DNA from: Thioclava pacifica DSM 10166 | Lineage (GTDB): Bacteria; Pseudomonadota; Alphaproteobacteria; Rhodobacterales; Rhodobacteraceae | DNA length: 64,000 bases | Direction of reading: 5' to 3' | Assembly: GCF_000714535.1 (NCBI RefSeq) | Contig: NZ_AUND01000001.1 | Coordinates: forward strand, 62,001-126,000 | In this document: one piece after another, positions 1 through 7,782 of the stretch | Position numbering within the stretch: the stretch's first letter is position 1 | Layout of the letters: each line of letters begins with the position of its first letter | Notes under the pieces: model-generated | The model's input: the letters and a program-made list of their open reading frames with translations, nothing else | What the model was told of the DNA's origin: nothing | The model's database searches: none | Position numbers and translations under genes: made by a program

Positions 1-152
1 TCGGGCGTATAGCAAAGCGACAGGAAATCGCCCGCCTGCGCGCGGGTGGCGCGATATTCGGGCAGGTAGCGGCCCGCCTGGCGCATCATCCAGACCGGGG
101 GCGTGGGCAGAACCTCGCCTTTCAGGGCTCGCAGGATCGTCTTGTCAGTCAT
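1..152 (-). CDS. hemE: Uroporphyrinogen decarboxylase, N-terminal part
   Basis: Only the first ~50 codons are present; the rest lies beyond base 1. The enzyme converts uroporphyrinogen III to coproporphyrinogen III in cytosolic tetrapyrrole synthesis. Read from ATG at 150-152 on the minus strand, the protein starts [13 protein letters not shown] and then shows [15 protein letters not shown], the conserved N-terminal substrate-binding signature of HemE. It diverges from hemC across about 96 bases, so two haem-pathway genes probably share a control region. The identity is firm despite the truncation. Confidence 0.93.
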   Translation of the reverse strand, partial: MTDKTILRALKGEVLPTPPVWMMRQAGRYLPEYRATRAQAGDFLSLCYTP

Positions 153-248
153 TCGCGCCTCCTCTTTGCCCCCTTCATCGCCACCTGAGGCGTCATGTCA
201 AGCGCGAGCCCCATTGCGCGGGCCATCTGTCGCGGATATTCCGGTGCC

Positions 249-1202
249 ATGACACAGATGCCCGATGCGAAATCCCCGCTCAAGATCGGCACCCGCGGCT
301 CGCCGCTGGCGCTCGCGCAGGCCTACGAGACCCGGCAGCGGCTGATGGCCGCGCATGGTTTGCCCGAAGACGCGTTCGAGATCGTGGTGATCAAGACCAC
401 GGGCGATGATCGGGCGCTGATCGCGTCCGACACGCCGCTCAAGGAGATTGGCAACAAGGGGCTGTTCACCAAGGAAATCGAAGAGGCGATGGTCGATGGT
501 CGCATTGATATCGCCGTGCATTCGATGAAGGACATGCCGACCGAGCAGCCCGAGGGGCTCGTGCTCGATTGCTATCTGCCGCGCGAAGATGTGCGCGATG
601 CTTTCGTGTCGCTGCATCACGAGTCGATCAAGGCGCTGCCCGAGGGCGCGAAAGTGGGCTCGTCGAGCCTGCGCCGCCGCGCGCAGCTGGGCCATGTGCG
701 CCCCGATCTGGAGCTGGTGGAGTTTCGCGGCAACGTGCAGACCCGTCTGAAGAAGCTCGAAGACGGGGTGGCGGCGGCGACCTTCCTCGCGATGGCGGGG
801 CTGAACCGTCTGGGCATGGCCGATGTGGCGCGCTGCGCGATCGAGCCCGAAGAGATGCTGCCCGCCGTGGCGCAGGGCGCGATCGGGATCGAGCGCCGGA
901 TGTCGGATGCGCGCGCCGAGGCGCTGCTCGATCCGATCCATGACGTGCCCACGGCGCAGCGTCTGGCGGCGGAGCGGGCCTTCCTCGCGACGCTCGACGG
1001 GTCGTGCGAAACCCCGATCGCGGGGCTGGCGCTGATCGAGGGTGATCGGCTCTGGCTGCGCGGCGAGATCCTGCGGCCCGACGGTTCCGAGGCGATCTCG
1101 GGTGAGCGTTGGGGCGATATCGACGACGGGGCCGCGATGGGTGAACACCTCGCGCGCGACCTGCTGTCTCAGGCGGGCGAAGGTTTCTTCGACTGGCGCT
1201 GA
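249..1202 (+). CDS. hemC: Porphobilinogen deaminase (hydroxymethylbilane synthase)
   Basis: Polymerises four porphobilinogen molecules into hydroxymethylbilane in the cytosol, the step feeding HemD and HemE. The 317-residue protein has the usual family length. It opens with KIGTRGSPLALAQA, carries GSSSLRRRAQL and the RGNVQTRLKKL active-site loop, and has the dipyrromethane-cofactor cysteine in LDGSCETPIAG near the C-terminus. The start at 249 (MTQMPDAKSPLKIGTRGS) is preferred over an in-frame ATG at 195 because the conserved fold begins right after it and the upstream 18 residues look non-homologous. hemE is divergent upstream. Confidence 0.96.
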   Translation: MTQMPDAKSPLKIGTRGSPLALAQAYETRQRLMAAHGLPEDAFEIVVIKTTGDDRALIASDTPLKEIGNKGLFTKEIEEAMVDGRIDIAVHSMKDMPTEQPEGLVLDCYLPREDVRDAFVSLHHESIKALPEGAKVGSSSLRRRAQLGHVRPDLELVEFRGNVQTRLKKLEDGVAAATFLAMAGLNRLGMADVARCAIEPEEMLPAVAQGAIGIERRMSDARAEALLDPIHDVPTAQRLAAERAFLATLDGSCETPIAGLALIEGDRLWLRGEILRPDGSEAISGERWGDIDDGAAMGEHLARDLLSQAGEGFFDWR

Positions 1203-1209
1203 GCGCTGA

Positions 1210-1770
1210 TCAGCACAGCAACTGACCGGAGGCGCGCCGCTGCAAGGCGCGCTCCATTTCCGGCACCTCGCCGTCGCCAAACCCGCGCAGGGCGAGCCGT
1301 TCCAGCGGTGCCAGATCGCACCAGAACCGCTTGAGTGCCAGATCGCGGTAGCGCCGGGGGATATCGGCGAGCCGCATCTCGTAAATCTCGTCGGCCACGG
1401 CCAGCAGGCGCGGGTGGAGGCTTGTCAGAAGCGGCTCGAACGCCGCCCGCGCCGAGGCCGCATTGCGCAACCGCAGGATAGCGCCTTCGCCGATCGTCAT
1501 TGTCTGGATCAGCGACCAGCCCAGCACATCGGCCGCGCGATGGGGCGGGATCGGCTTGTGACCGGTCAGCCCATAGGTCAGACACAGCACCGCGCGTTCG
1601 TCAGACTCCATCGACTGCACGATCCGCGCGCAAGCCTGTTCCAACGCTGTCTCGGCATCCTCGAGCCGCCCGAGGCGGGGCGTCATCACATCCGCCTTGG
1701 ACGCTTCGGCGCGCAGGAGGATATTGCGGATAACTGTGTCGAACTTCAGAGCGATGTGGCGTGAGAGCAT
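1210..1770 (-). CDS. Unrecognised 186-aa protein with a sigma-70 region-4-like segment
   Basis: No family is recognised over the whole length. Residues 58-104 line up without gaps with sigma-70 region 4: ERAVLCLTYGLTG matches the usual ERxVLxLRYGLxG, a Leu-Gly turn follows at 83-84 as in EELGVS, and the segment ends AILRLRNA where sigma factors have ALRKLRRA. The basic recognition-helix residues of a real sigma factor (SRERVRQIE) are replaced here by SLIQTMTIGEG, so promoter DNA binding is doubtful. There is no region 2. The gene is convergent with hemC (7-base gap), and its 5' side faces the MFS gene across about 200 bases. A degenerate or repurposed sigma/anti-sigma-like factor is my inference; a chance match remains possible. 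Confidence 0.7.
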   Translation of the reverse strand: MLSRHIALKFDTVIRNILLRAEASKADVMTPRLGRLEDAETALEQACARIVQSMESDERAVLCLTYGLTGHKPIPPHRAADVLGWSLIQTMTIGEGAILRLRNAASARAAFEPLLTSLHPRLLAVADEIYEMRLADIPRRYRDLALKRFWCDLAPLERLALRGFGDGEVPEMERALQRRASGQLLC

Positions 1771-1974
1771 GTCGGAACCTTTCCACCGTTTACTGTCGTC
1801 TCCCGCCCATTCGTTTCAGGTAGCGCGCTGGGACGAACTGTCCCCTGACGCAGCGGAAACCTGCCGATTGGGCGCCAAGCTCGCGCGATGATAAGGATTT
1901 TGCCTCCGCCGCGGGCGTGCGCTGCCGCGAAGGCCCCCCTTGATCTCGCGCGCCAAGAGGCGCAAAGCGGCCCC

Positions 1975-3180
1975 ATGCTGCGCCTCATTCGCCTCGTTCT
2001 CTCAGACCCTGCGCTGCGGCTCGCCGCGGTGTTGCTGGTGCTGTTCGGTGCCCATGCGGCGACGATGGGGCCCTATGTCTCGGCGCTCGCGATCAAGGTG
2101 TTCGGACTGTCGGACCGCGCCTATTCGGGGGTGCTTCTGGTGGCCTCGGTGCTGTCGGTCTCGGCCTCGGTCGGCCTTGGCATCCTCGCCGATCAACGCG
2201 CGAACCGGCGCGCCATCGCGCTTGGCACCTCCGCGATGCTGATCGTGGGGTCTGGGCTGGTACTGGCGGGCGAGAACTGGATCGTCTTCGTGATTGCGAA
2301 TGCGCTGATCCTGCCGCTATCGGCCTCGATCTTCGGCCAGCTTTTTGCGCTGTCGCGGCTCGCGGCCTCGACGCACCCGGATGCCGACCGCCCCGCGATC
2401 CTGTCCACGCTGCGGGCACTGTTTGCGCTGCCCTGGGTGGTGGTGCTGCCGATCTGGTCGGTGGTGTTCGATCAGGGTGCGGCGCTCACCGCGATCTATC
2501 CCGTGACGCTGAGCCTCGGCGCCGCGATCGTCGCCCTGACCTTCCTGTTCTGGCCGCGTGACGGGGCGACCCGCTGGCCCGATCCGAAATCGGGGCTGAG
2601 CTTTCGCCAGTCGCTGCGCGAGATGGCAAACCTGCCGATCCTCGCCCGCGTCGTGGCGCTGGGGACGATCAACGGTGCGGTGATGCTCTACCTCGTCGTG
2701 ATGGGTCTGGTCTTCGAGGCAACGCCCGGGCGCGGCGCCGCCGATACCGCGCTTTATGCGGGGCTGATGGCGGGGTTGGAAGTGCCCTTCATGCTGGCCC
2801 TGCCGCTGGTGCTGGGCCGGGTCGAGCGCACGACGCTGATCTGGATCGGGGCGGCGCTTTACGCGACCCATCTGGGGCTGATCCCGCTTCTGGCGCCCAC
2901 GCCCTTCGTCTGGTTGCTGACCTTGCCGGGCGCCATTGGCGGGGCGGTGGTTCTGACCCAGCCAATGGCCTATCTGCAGGACCTGCTGTCGAACAGGCCC
3001 GGAGCGGGCGCCTCGCTCATGGCGCTGCAAAAGCTTGCGGGCGACGGATTCTCGGCCGCCGTTTTCGCGATTGGAACGGCGCTGGCAGGCTATGAGCTGG
3101 CCGCCGCCGCCGGGGCGATTCTGGGTGTTGCGGGCGCCGGTATGCTCTGGGCGCTGGACCGGCGCGCGGCGCGCTCGTGA
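1975..3180 (+). CDS. MFS transporter (sugar-efflux-like)
   Basis: A 401-residue polytopic membrane protein with about twelve hydrophobic segments and the N-terminal-half MFS loop motif GILADQRANRRA, equivalent to GxLxDRxGRR, after the second segment. Overall it resembles the SetA/SetB-like sugar efflux branch, but the substrate cannot be read from sequence. The ATG at 1975 (MLRLIRLVLSDPALRL) starts just before the first membrane helix; a longer frame from 1888 adds 29 residues of poor quality. It is convergent with the esterase gene, with 18 bases between stops. Confidence 0.8.
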   Translation: MLRLIRLVLSDPALRLAAVLLVLFGAHAATMGPYVSALAIKVFGLSDRAYSGVLLVASVLSVSASVGLGILADQRANRRAIALGTSAMLIVGSGLVLAGENWIVFVIANALILPLSASIFGQLFALSRLAASTHPDADRPAILSTLRALFALPWVVVLPIWSVVFDQGAALTAIYPVTLSLGAAIVALTFLFWPRDGATRWPDPKSGLSFRQSLREMANLPILARVVALGTINGAVMLYLVVMGLVFEATPGRGAADTALYAGLMAGLEVPFMLALPLVLGRVERTTLIWIGAALYATHLGLIPLLAPTPFVWLLTLPGAIGGAVVLTQPMAYLQDLLSNRPGAGASLMALQKLAGDGFSAAVFAIGTALAGYELAAAAGAILGVAGAGMLWALDRRAARS

Positions 3181-3198
3181 GCCGGGCAGGGTGCCCTC

Positions 3199-3906
3199 TC
3201 AGCTCCCGGCCTTCACCTTCGCCAGCAACTCCAGAACTTTCGGCCCCAGCGCGGCGACCACCTTCTTCACGCCTTCGGGGGAAGGGTGGATATTGTCAGG
3301 CTGCATCAAATCAGTGCTCGCGCGCTCCTCGATCGGGGTCTCCATGATCGGGGCGAGCAGGTTGGGCACCAGAACCGCACCGTATTTCTGCGCCAGATCG
3401 GGATAGATCGCGTCGAATTCCTTCTGGTAATCGGGGCCGAAATTCCCCGGCGCGGGCAGCCCGGCCAGCAGCGCGGGGATGCCCTTGGCCTGCAGCTTCG
3501 CCAGGATCCCGTCAAGATTGTCCCGCGCCTGATAGGGCGGCAACCCGCGCAGCAGGTCATTGCCGCCAAGCGCCACGATCACCGCATCGGGCTGCGGGCT
3601 CAGCAGCCAGTCGATCCGCGACAGCCCGCCTGCGGTGGTGTCACCCGACACGCCGCCATTGATCACGCTGACATCCTGCCCGTGATCCCTCAGCCAGCCC
3701 TGCAGTTGCGGCACCAGCCCGTCCTCGGGATTGTCCAGCCCGTAACCCTGCGTCAGCGAGTCCCCGAGCGCGAGGATCGACACCTCCGCCAGTGCCGGAC
3801 CCGCGCCAAAGGCCAGCCCCGCGACGATAAAACCCGCCGCCAGACGCTTGCGTATCCCGAGGACCGGCCCATATCCCTTTGAAGCAAAAGAAAGACAGTG
3901 GCGCAT
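3199..3906 (-). CDS. tesA: TesA-type arylesterase / lysophospholipase (SGNH hydrolase), secreted
   Basis: A 235-residue periplasmic SGNH/GDSL esterase. It shows all four blocks: GDSLTQGYG with the nucleophilic Ser, GGVSGDTTAGG, GGNDLLRG, and DNIHPSPEG with the catalytic Asp/His. A signal peptide ends near GPALA-EVSILALGDS. The best start is ATG 3904-3906, giving a roughly 40-residue leader; another ATG lies four codons upstream. The chosen start shares bases with the divergent ATPase start (ATG 3905-3907), so the two initiation codons overlap in the tetranucleotide CATG. Divergence from a YbbA/YbbP-type ABC pair is the same arrangement as E. coli tesA-ybbAP. Confidence 0.9.
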   Translation of the reverse strand: MRHCLSFASKGYGPVLGIRKRLAAGFIVAGLAFGAGPALAEVSILALGDSLTQGYGLDNPEDGLVPQLQGWLRDHGQDVSVINGGVSGDTTAGGLSRIDWLLSPQPDAVIVALGGNDLLRGLPPYQARDNLDGILAKLQAKGIPALLAGLPAPGNFGPDYQKEFDAIYPDLAQKYGAVLVPNLLAPIMETPIEERASTDLMQPDNIHPSPEGVKKVVAALGPKVLELLAKVKAGS

Positions 3907-4594
3907 GAGCGAGACCATCCTTGAACTGAAAGACGCGCGGCTCGCGCTTGACGGCAATACCGGCCCGGTCGAGATCCTGCGCGGGATCGACATGGCGGTG
4001 GCAAAGGGGGAAAGCGTCGGTCTCACGGGGCCGTCTGGATCTGGCAAATCGTCGCTCCTGATGCTGATGGGGGGGCTCGAACAAGCCACCTCCGGGTCTG
4101 TCACGGCGCTGGGGCACGATCTGTCGGTCATGTCCGAAGATGCGCTGGCCCGGTTCCGCCGGGGTAATATGGGGGTGGTTTTCCAAAGCTTCCACCTCAT
4201 CCCGACGATGACGGCGTTGGAAAATGTCGCGATGCCGCTGGAAATCGCCGGTGCCGAGAAGCCGTTCGAACGCGCGGCGGCCGAGCTGGAGGCCGTGGGG
4301 CTGGCGCACAGGCTCGATCATTACCCCAGCCAGATGTCGGGCGGCGAGCAGCAGCGCGTGGCCTTGGCCCGTGCCGTCGCCCCGCGCCCGGCGATCCTTC
4401 TGGCGGATGAACCCACGGGCAACCTCGACAGCGCCACGGGCGAGACGATCATCGAACTGCTGTTCGGCCTTCAGGAAAAACACGGCGCGACGCTGGTGCT
4501 GGTGACCCACGCGCCCGATCTGGCCGCGCGCTGCGACCGGATTGTGGAGCTGCGCGATGGCGTGGTCGTCACCCCCGAGGGCGCCCCCGTATGA
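3905..4594 (+). CDS. ybbA: ABC transporter ATP-binding protein, LolD/YbbA-type
   Basis: A 229-residue ATPase of the MacB/LolD family. It has Walker [10 protein letters not shown], signature [14 protein letters not shown], Walker [13 protein letters not shown] and a switch His in VTHAPDL. It powers a mechanotransmission-type membrane complex rather than classical solute import. The start at 3905 ([16 protein letters not shown]) overlaps the start of divergent tesA. The stop overlaps the permease start as ATGA at 4591-4594, so the two are translationally coupled. Gene order and neighbours match E. coli tesA-ybbA-ybbP. Confidence 0.92.
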   Translation: MSETILELKDARLALDGNTGPVEILRGIDMAVAKGESVGLTGPSGSGKSSLLMLMGGLEQATSGSVTALGHDLSVMSEDALARFRRGNMGVVFQSFHLIPTMTALENVAMPLEIAGAEKPFERAAAELEAVGLAHRLDHYPSQMSGGEQQRVALARAVAPRPAILLADEPTGNLDSATGETIIELLFGLQEKHGATLVLVTHAPDLAARCDRIVELRDGVVVTPEGAPV

Positions 4595-7098
4595 GCCTGT
4601 CGCTGACCATTGCCCGCCGCGAGCTGCGCGGCGGCATTCGTGGCTTCTGGGTGATGCTGCTCTGCCTGATGCTGGGTGTGGCGGCGATCGCCTCGGTGGG
4701 GCTGGTGCGCTCGGCGATCGAGCGCGCGCTGTCCGATCAGGGCGCGGTGCTGCTGGGCGGCGATGCGCAATACGAATTCACCTATCGCCGCGCCAAGCCT
4801 GATGAGCTGCAATGGATCACCGATCACGCGACGGCCGTCTCCGAGGTGATCGACTTCCGCTCGATGCTCGCGACCGGCACCGATCCCGCCGACCGCGCGC
4901 TGACGCAGGTGAAGGCGGTGGACGGGGCCTATCCGCTGACCGGCAAGCTGCAGCTTGATCCGCCCGTGACGCCTCATGCGCTCAAAGGCGAGGGCGGCGT
5001 GCCGGGGATCTTCCTCGATCCGATCCTCGCCGACCGTCTCGGCCTCAAGCCCGGCGACAAGGTCCAGCTGGGCGGGCAGGATTTCGTGATGAAGGCGCGG
5101 ATTGTGCGTGAGCCGGATTCCACCGGGGCGGGGATGGGGCTCGGGCCGCATTCCATCGTCGCGCTCTCGGCCATCGAGGCGACGCCGCTGCTCGCGCCGG
5201 GCTCGCTATTTGAGACGGAATACCGCGTGACGTTGCCGCCCCAGACCGATCTGGCCGCGATGAAGGCGCAGGCCGAGGCGCATTTCGAGGGCGCGGGTAT
5301 GCGCTGGTCGGATCGCCGTCGCGCGGCGCCGGGTGCAGAGCGTTTCGTGCAACGGCTTGGCTCGTTCCTCGTGCTGGTGGGGCTCGCGGGCCTCGCCGTG
5401 GGCGGCGTCGGCATCTCCGCCACGGTCGCCGCCTGGATCGAGCGCAAAGCCCCGACGATCGCCACGCTGCGCGCGCTTGGCGCGACCGGCCGCACGATCC
5501 GCGCCGCCTTCCTGATCCAGCTCGCGTCCCTCGGCGCGATCGGTATTCTCGCGGGGCTCGGGCTCGGGGCGGGGCTGGTGCTCGGCGCTTCCGGCCTGAT
5601 CGAGCGCGCGCTGCCCTTGCCCGTCGCGATCACCCTCGATCCCGGACCGCTGGGCGAGGCCGCGCTCTATGGCGCGCTAGTGGCCGCGCTTTTCGCACTC
5701 TGGCCACTCTCGCGCATGTCGAGGATGCGTGCGGCGACGCTTTACCGTGACACCGGCGCGGGCCGCCGACTGCCGGGCTGGCCCACGCTGACCCTCACGG
5801 TCGTGCTTCTGGCGGTGATCGTCGGCGTCTCCGCCTGGTTCTCGGGGCTCTGGACGCTGACGCTCGCAAGCCTTGGCGGTATCGCATTCGCGCTGCTGAT
5901 CCTGACGCTTGCCGCTTGGGTGATCCGCCGCGCCGCGCGCGCGGGCCAACACCTCGCGCGCGGCCGTCCAGTGCTGCGCGCGGCGCTCGCCGCCATCGGT
6001 GGGCCGCGCTCCGAGGCCCGTTCTGTGATCCTGTCGCTCGGCCTCGGCCTCTCGGTTCTGGCGGCCGTGGGCCAGGTCGATAGCGGGCTGCGCGGCGCCA
6101 TCGACCGCGACCTGCCGAAGGTTGCCCCCGCCTATTTCGTCATCGACATCCAGCCCGACCAGATCCAGCCCTTCAAGGATCTGCTGGCGGGTATGCCGGA
6201 CGTCACCAAGGTCGAAAGCGTGCCGATGCTGCGCGGCGTCATCACCAAGATCAACGGCGAGGATGCGCGCAAGACGCATGGCGAACATTGGGTGCTGCGC
6301 GGCGATCGCGGCGTAACCTATGCCGACACCCCGCGCGAGAAACTCACGGCGGGCGAATGGTGGCCCAAGGATTACAACGGCCCGCCGCTGGCGAGCTTCT
6401 CGGCGAAGGAGGCGCAGGAGATCGGGCTGAAGCTCGGTGACGACATCACCGTGAATATCCTCGGGCGCGACATCACCGCGAAGGTCACCTCTTTCCGCGA
6501 CGTGGATTTCGCGACGGGCGGGATCGGCTTCGTGCTGACCCTCGATCCGGCGGCCCTGCGCGGGGCCCCGCACACATGGCTCGCCACGATTTACGCTCCG
6601 CCTCAGGCCGAGGCGCAGGTGATGCGCGATCTGGCCGAGCGCTTCCCCAATATCACCGCGATCCGCGTGCGCGACGCGATCGCCCGCGTGACCGAGGCGC
6701 TCTCGGCCATCGCGCGCGCAACCTCGCTTGCCGCAGGGGTGACGCTTCTGACCGGCTTCGTGGTGCTGATCGGTGCGGCGGCCGCGGGCGAGCGCGAACG
6801 CGCCTGGGAGGCGGCGATGCTGAAAACGCTCGGCGCCACCCGCGGCGCGATCCTTGCGAGCTTCGCCCTGCGCTCTGCCCTGATGGGAGCGGCGGCGGGT
6901 CTCGTCGCGATCCTCTTCGGCGGGCTCGCGGGCTGGGCCGTGGTCGATCTGGTGATGGGGGCCGAGTTCCGATTTGCGCCGGTCCCCGCGCTGCTGATCG
7001 TGGCGGGCGGGGTGATCGCAACGCTGCTCGCGGGCCTCGTCTTCGCGCTGCGCCCGCTGGCGGCGCGGCCTGCGGGGGTGTTGCGCGCCCCGGAATAA
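4591..7098 (+). CDS. ybbP: ABC transporter permease, FtsX/YbbP family
   Basis: An 835-residue inner-membrane permease with the FtsX/MacB layout: an N-terminal helix, a large periplasmic domain, a three-helix FtsX block around residues 250-400, further central helices, a second periplasmic domain and a second FtsX block at the C-terminus (VLIGAAAAGERERAWEAAML, then ALRSALMGAAAG). The two FtsX blocks match the YbbP ten-helix type. It is coupled to the ATPase by ATGA. The partner substrate is unknown; the adjacent esterase suggests an envelope lipid or lipoprotein role, which is inference. Confidence 0.9.
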   Translation: MSLSLTIARRELRGGIRGFWVMLLCLMLGVAAIASVGLVRSAIERALSDQGAVLLGGDAQYEFTYRRAKPDELQWITDHATAVSEVIDFRSMLATGTDPADRALTQVKAVDGAYPLTGKLQLDPPVTPHALKGEGGVPGIFLDPILADRLGLKPGDKVQLGGQDFVMKARIVREPDSTGAGMGLGPHSIVALSAIEATPLLAPGSLFETEYRVTLPPQTDLAAMKAQAEAHFEGAGMRWSDRRRAAPGAERFVQRLGSFLVLVGLAGLAVGGVGISATVAAWIERKAPTIATLRALGATGRTIRAAFLIQLASLGAIGILAGLGLGAGLVLGASGLIERALPLPVAITLDPGPLGEAALYGALVAALFALWPLSRMSRMRAATLYRDTGAGRRLPGWPTLTLTVVLLAVIVGVSAWFSGLWTLTLASLGGIAFALLILTLAAWVIRRAARAGQHLARGRPVLRAALAAIGGPRSEARSVILSLGLGLSVLAAVGQVDSGLRGAIDRDLPKVAPAYFVIDIQPDQIQPFKDLLAGMPDVTKVESVPMLRGVITKINGEDARKTHGEHWVLRGDRGVTYADTPREKLTAGEWWPKDYNGPPLASFSAKEAQEIGLKLGDDITVNILGRDITAKVTSFRDVDFATGGIGFVLTLDPAALRGAPHTWLATIYAPPQAEAQVMRDLAERFPNITAIRVRDAIARVTEALSAIARATSLAAGVTLLTGFVVLIGAAAAGERERAWEAAMLKTLGATRGAILASFALRSALMGAAAGLVAILFGGLAGWAVVDLVMGAEFRFAPVPALLIVAGGVIATLLAGLVFALRPLAARPAGVLRAPE

Positions 7099-7132
7099 AG
7101 GCGCGCGGGTTGAGAGGGCGGATGCCTCCGGC

Positions 7133-7191
7133 GGGGATATTTGGAGCAGTTGGAAACGAGAACCTGTCTTCCAACTGCTCCAAATATCCCC
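7133..7191. repeat. Perfect 23-bp inverted repeat (dispersed repeat family A)
   Basis: The arms 7133-7155 and 7169-7191 are exact reverse complements of 23 bases around a 13-base loop; the core is GGATATTTGGAGCAGTTGG. The element sits between the convergent ybbP and lytic-transglycosylase genes. Related copies occur at 33782 and 38705-38770. It would form a very stable hairpin and could act as a bidirectional terminator or mRNA stabiliser; that role is inferred. Confidence 0.85.
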
Positions 7192-7231
7192 CGCGGAGCG
7201 TCCTCACCCTGCTACGGGCGCGAGCGCCGGG

Positions 7232-7693
7232 TCAGCGCAGCCCGGTCTCCTTCAGCATCCCGCGCCGCTTGGCCTCGTAATAATAGCCCTTCGCATACCA
7301 CATCACGGCGCGATCTTCCGAGCCATCGGCCAGAAGCCAGGCCCCGCGCAGATATTTCACCGCGTATTTGAGGTTCGTCTCGGCATCGAGCAGATCCTTC
7401 GGCTTGCCCTTGAACCCCATCCCGCGCGCGGTCTGGGGCAGGATCTGCATCAACCCGTAATAGGGACCGTTTCGGGCATTGGCGCGGTAGCGGCTTTCGC
7501 GTTGGATTACTCGATGGGTGAGGGTCCGCGGCACGCCGTAATGGTCGGAATAGCGATTGATGAGCACGCGCAGTTCGGTCGTCTCGCCGGGATGAAGCGG
7601 TGGATTGTAATCGGGCTTCGCCATCGGGTGGGGCGAGCCGCCGCAGGCGGCAAGCGCGCTCAGCGAGAGCAGGAAAAATCGGCGTGTCAGCAT
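7232..7693 (-). CDS. Small lytic transglycosylase, lipoprotein
   Basis: A 153-residue SLT-domain murein lytic transglycosylase that would cleave peptidoglycan glycan strands at the periplasmic side. The start at 7693 gives MLTRRFFLLSLSALAAC, a signal peptide with a lipobox (LSALAAC) for lipid anchoring; an in-frame ATG 16 codons upstream would spoil this. The SLT motif follows: catalytic Glu in VIQRESRYRANARNG, then YYGLMQILPQTARGMGF, and a late AVMWYAKGYYYEAKRRG segment. It is convergent with ybbP across the family-A hairpin. Confidence 0.88.
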   Translation of the reverse strand: MLTRRFFLLSLSALAACGGSPHPMAKPDYNPPLHPGETTELRVLINRYSDHYGVPRTLTHRVIQRESRYRANARNGPYYGLMQILPQTARGMGFKGKPKDLLDAETNLKYAVKYLRGAWLLADGSEDRAVMWYAKGYYYEAKRRGMLKETGLR

Positions 7694-7782
7694 GCAGGCG
7701 CTCCGGTCGGGTCGCGAGCAGCTAAGCGAGGCAGGACGCACTTGGGAAGTGGGGATTTTCCGCCTCGGCGCGCTCTCGCCGA

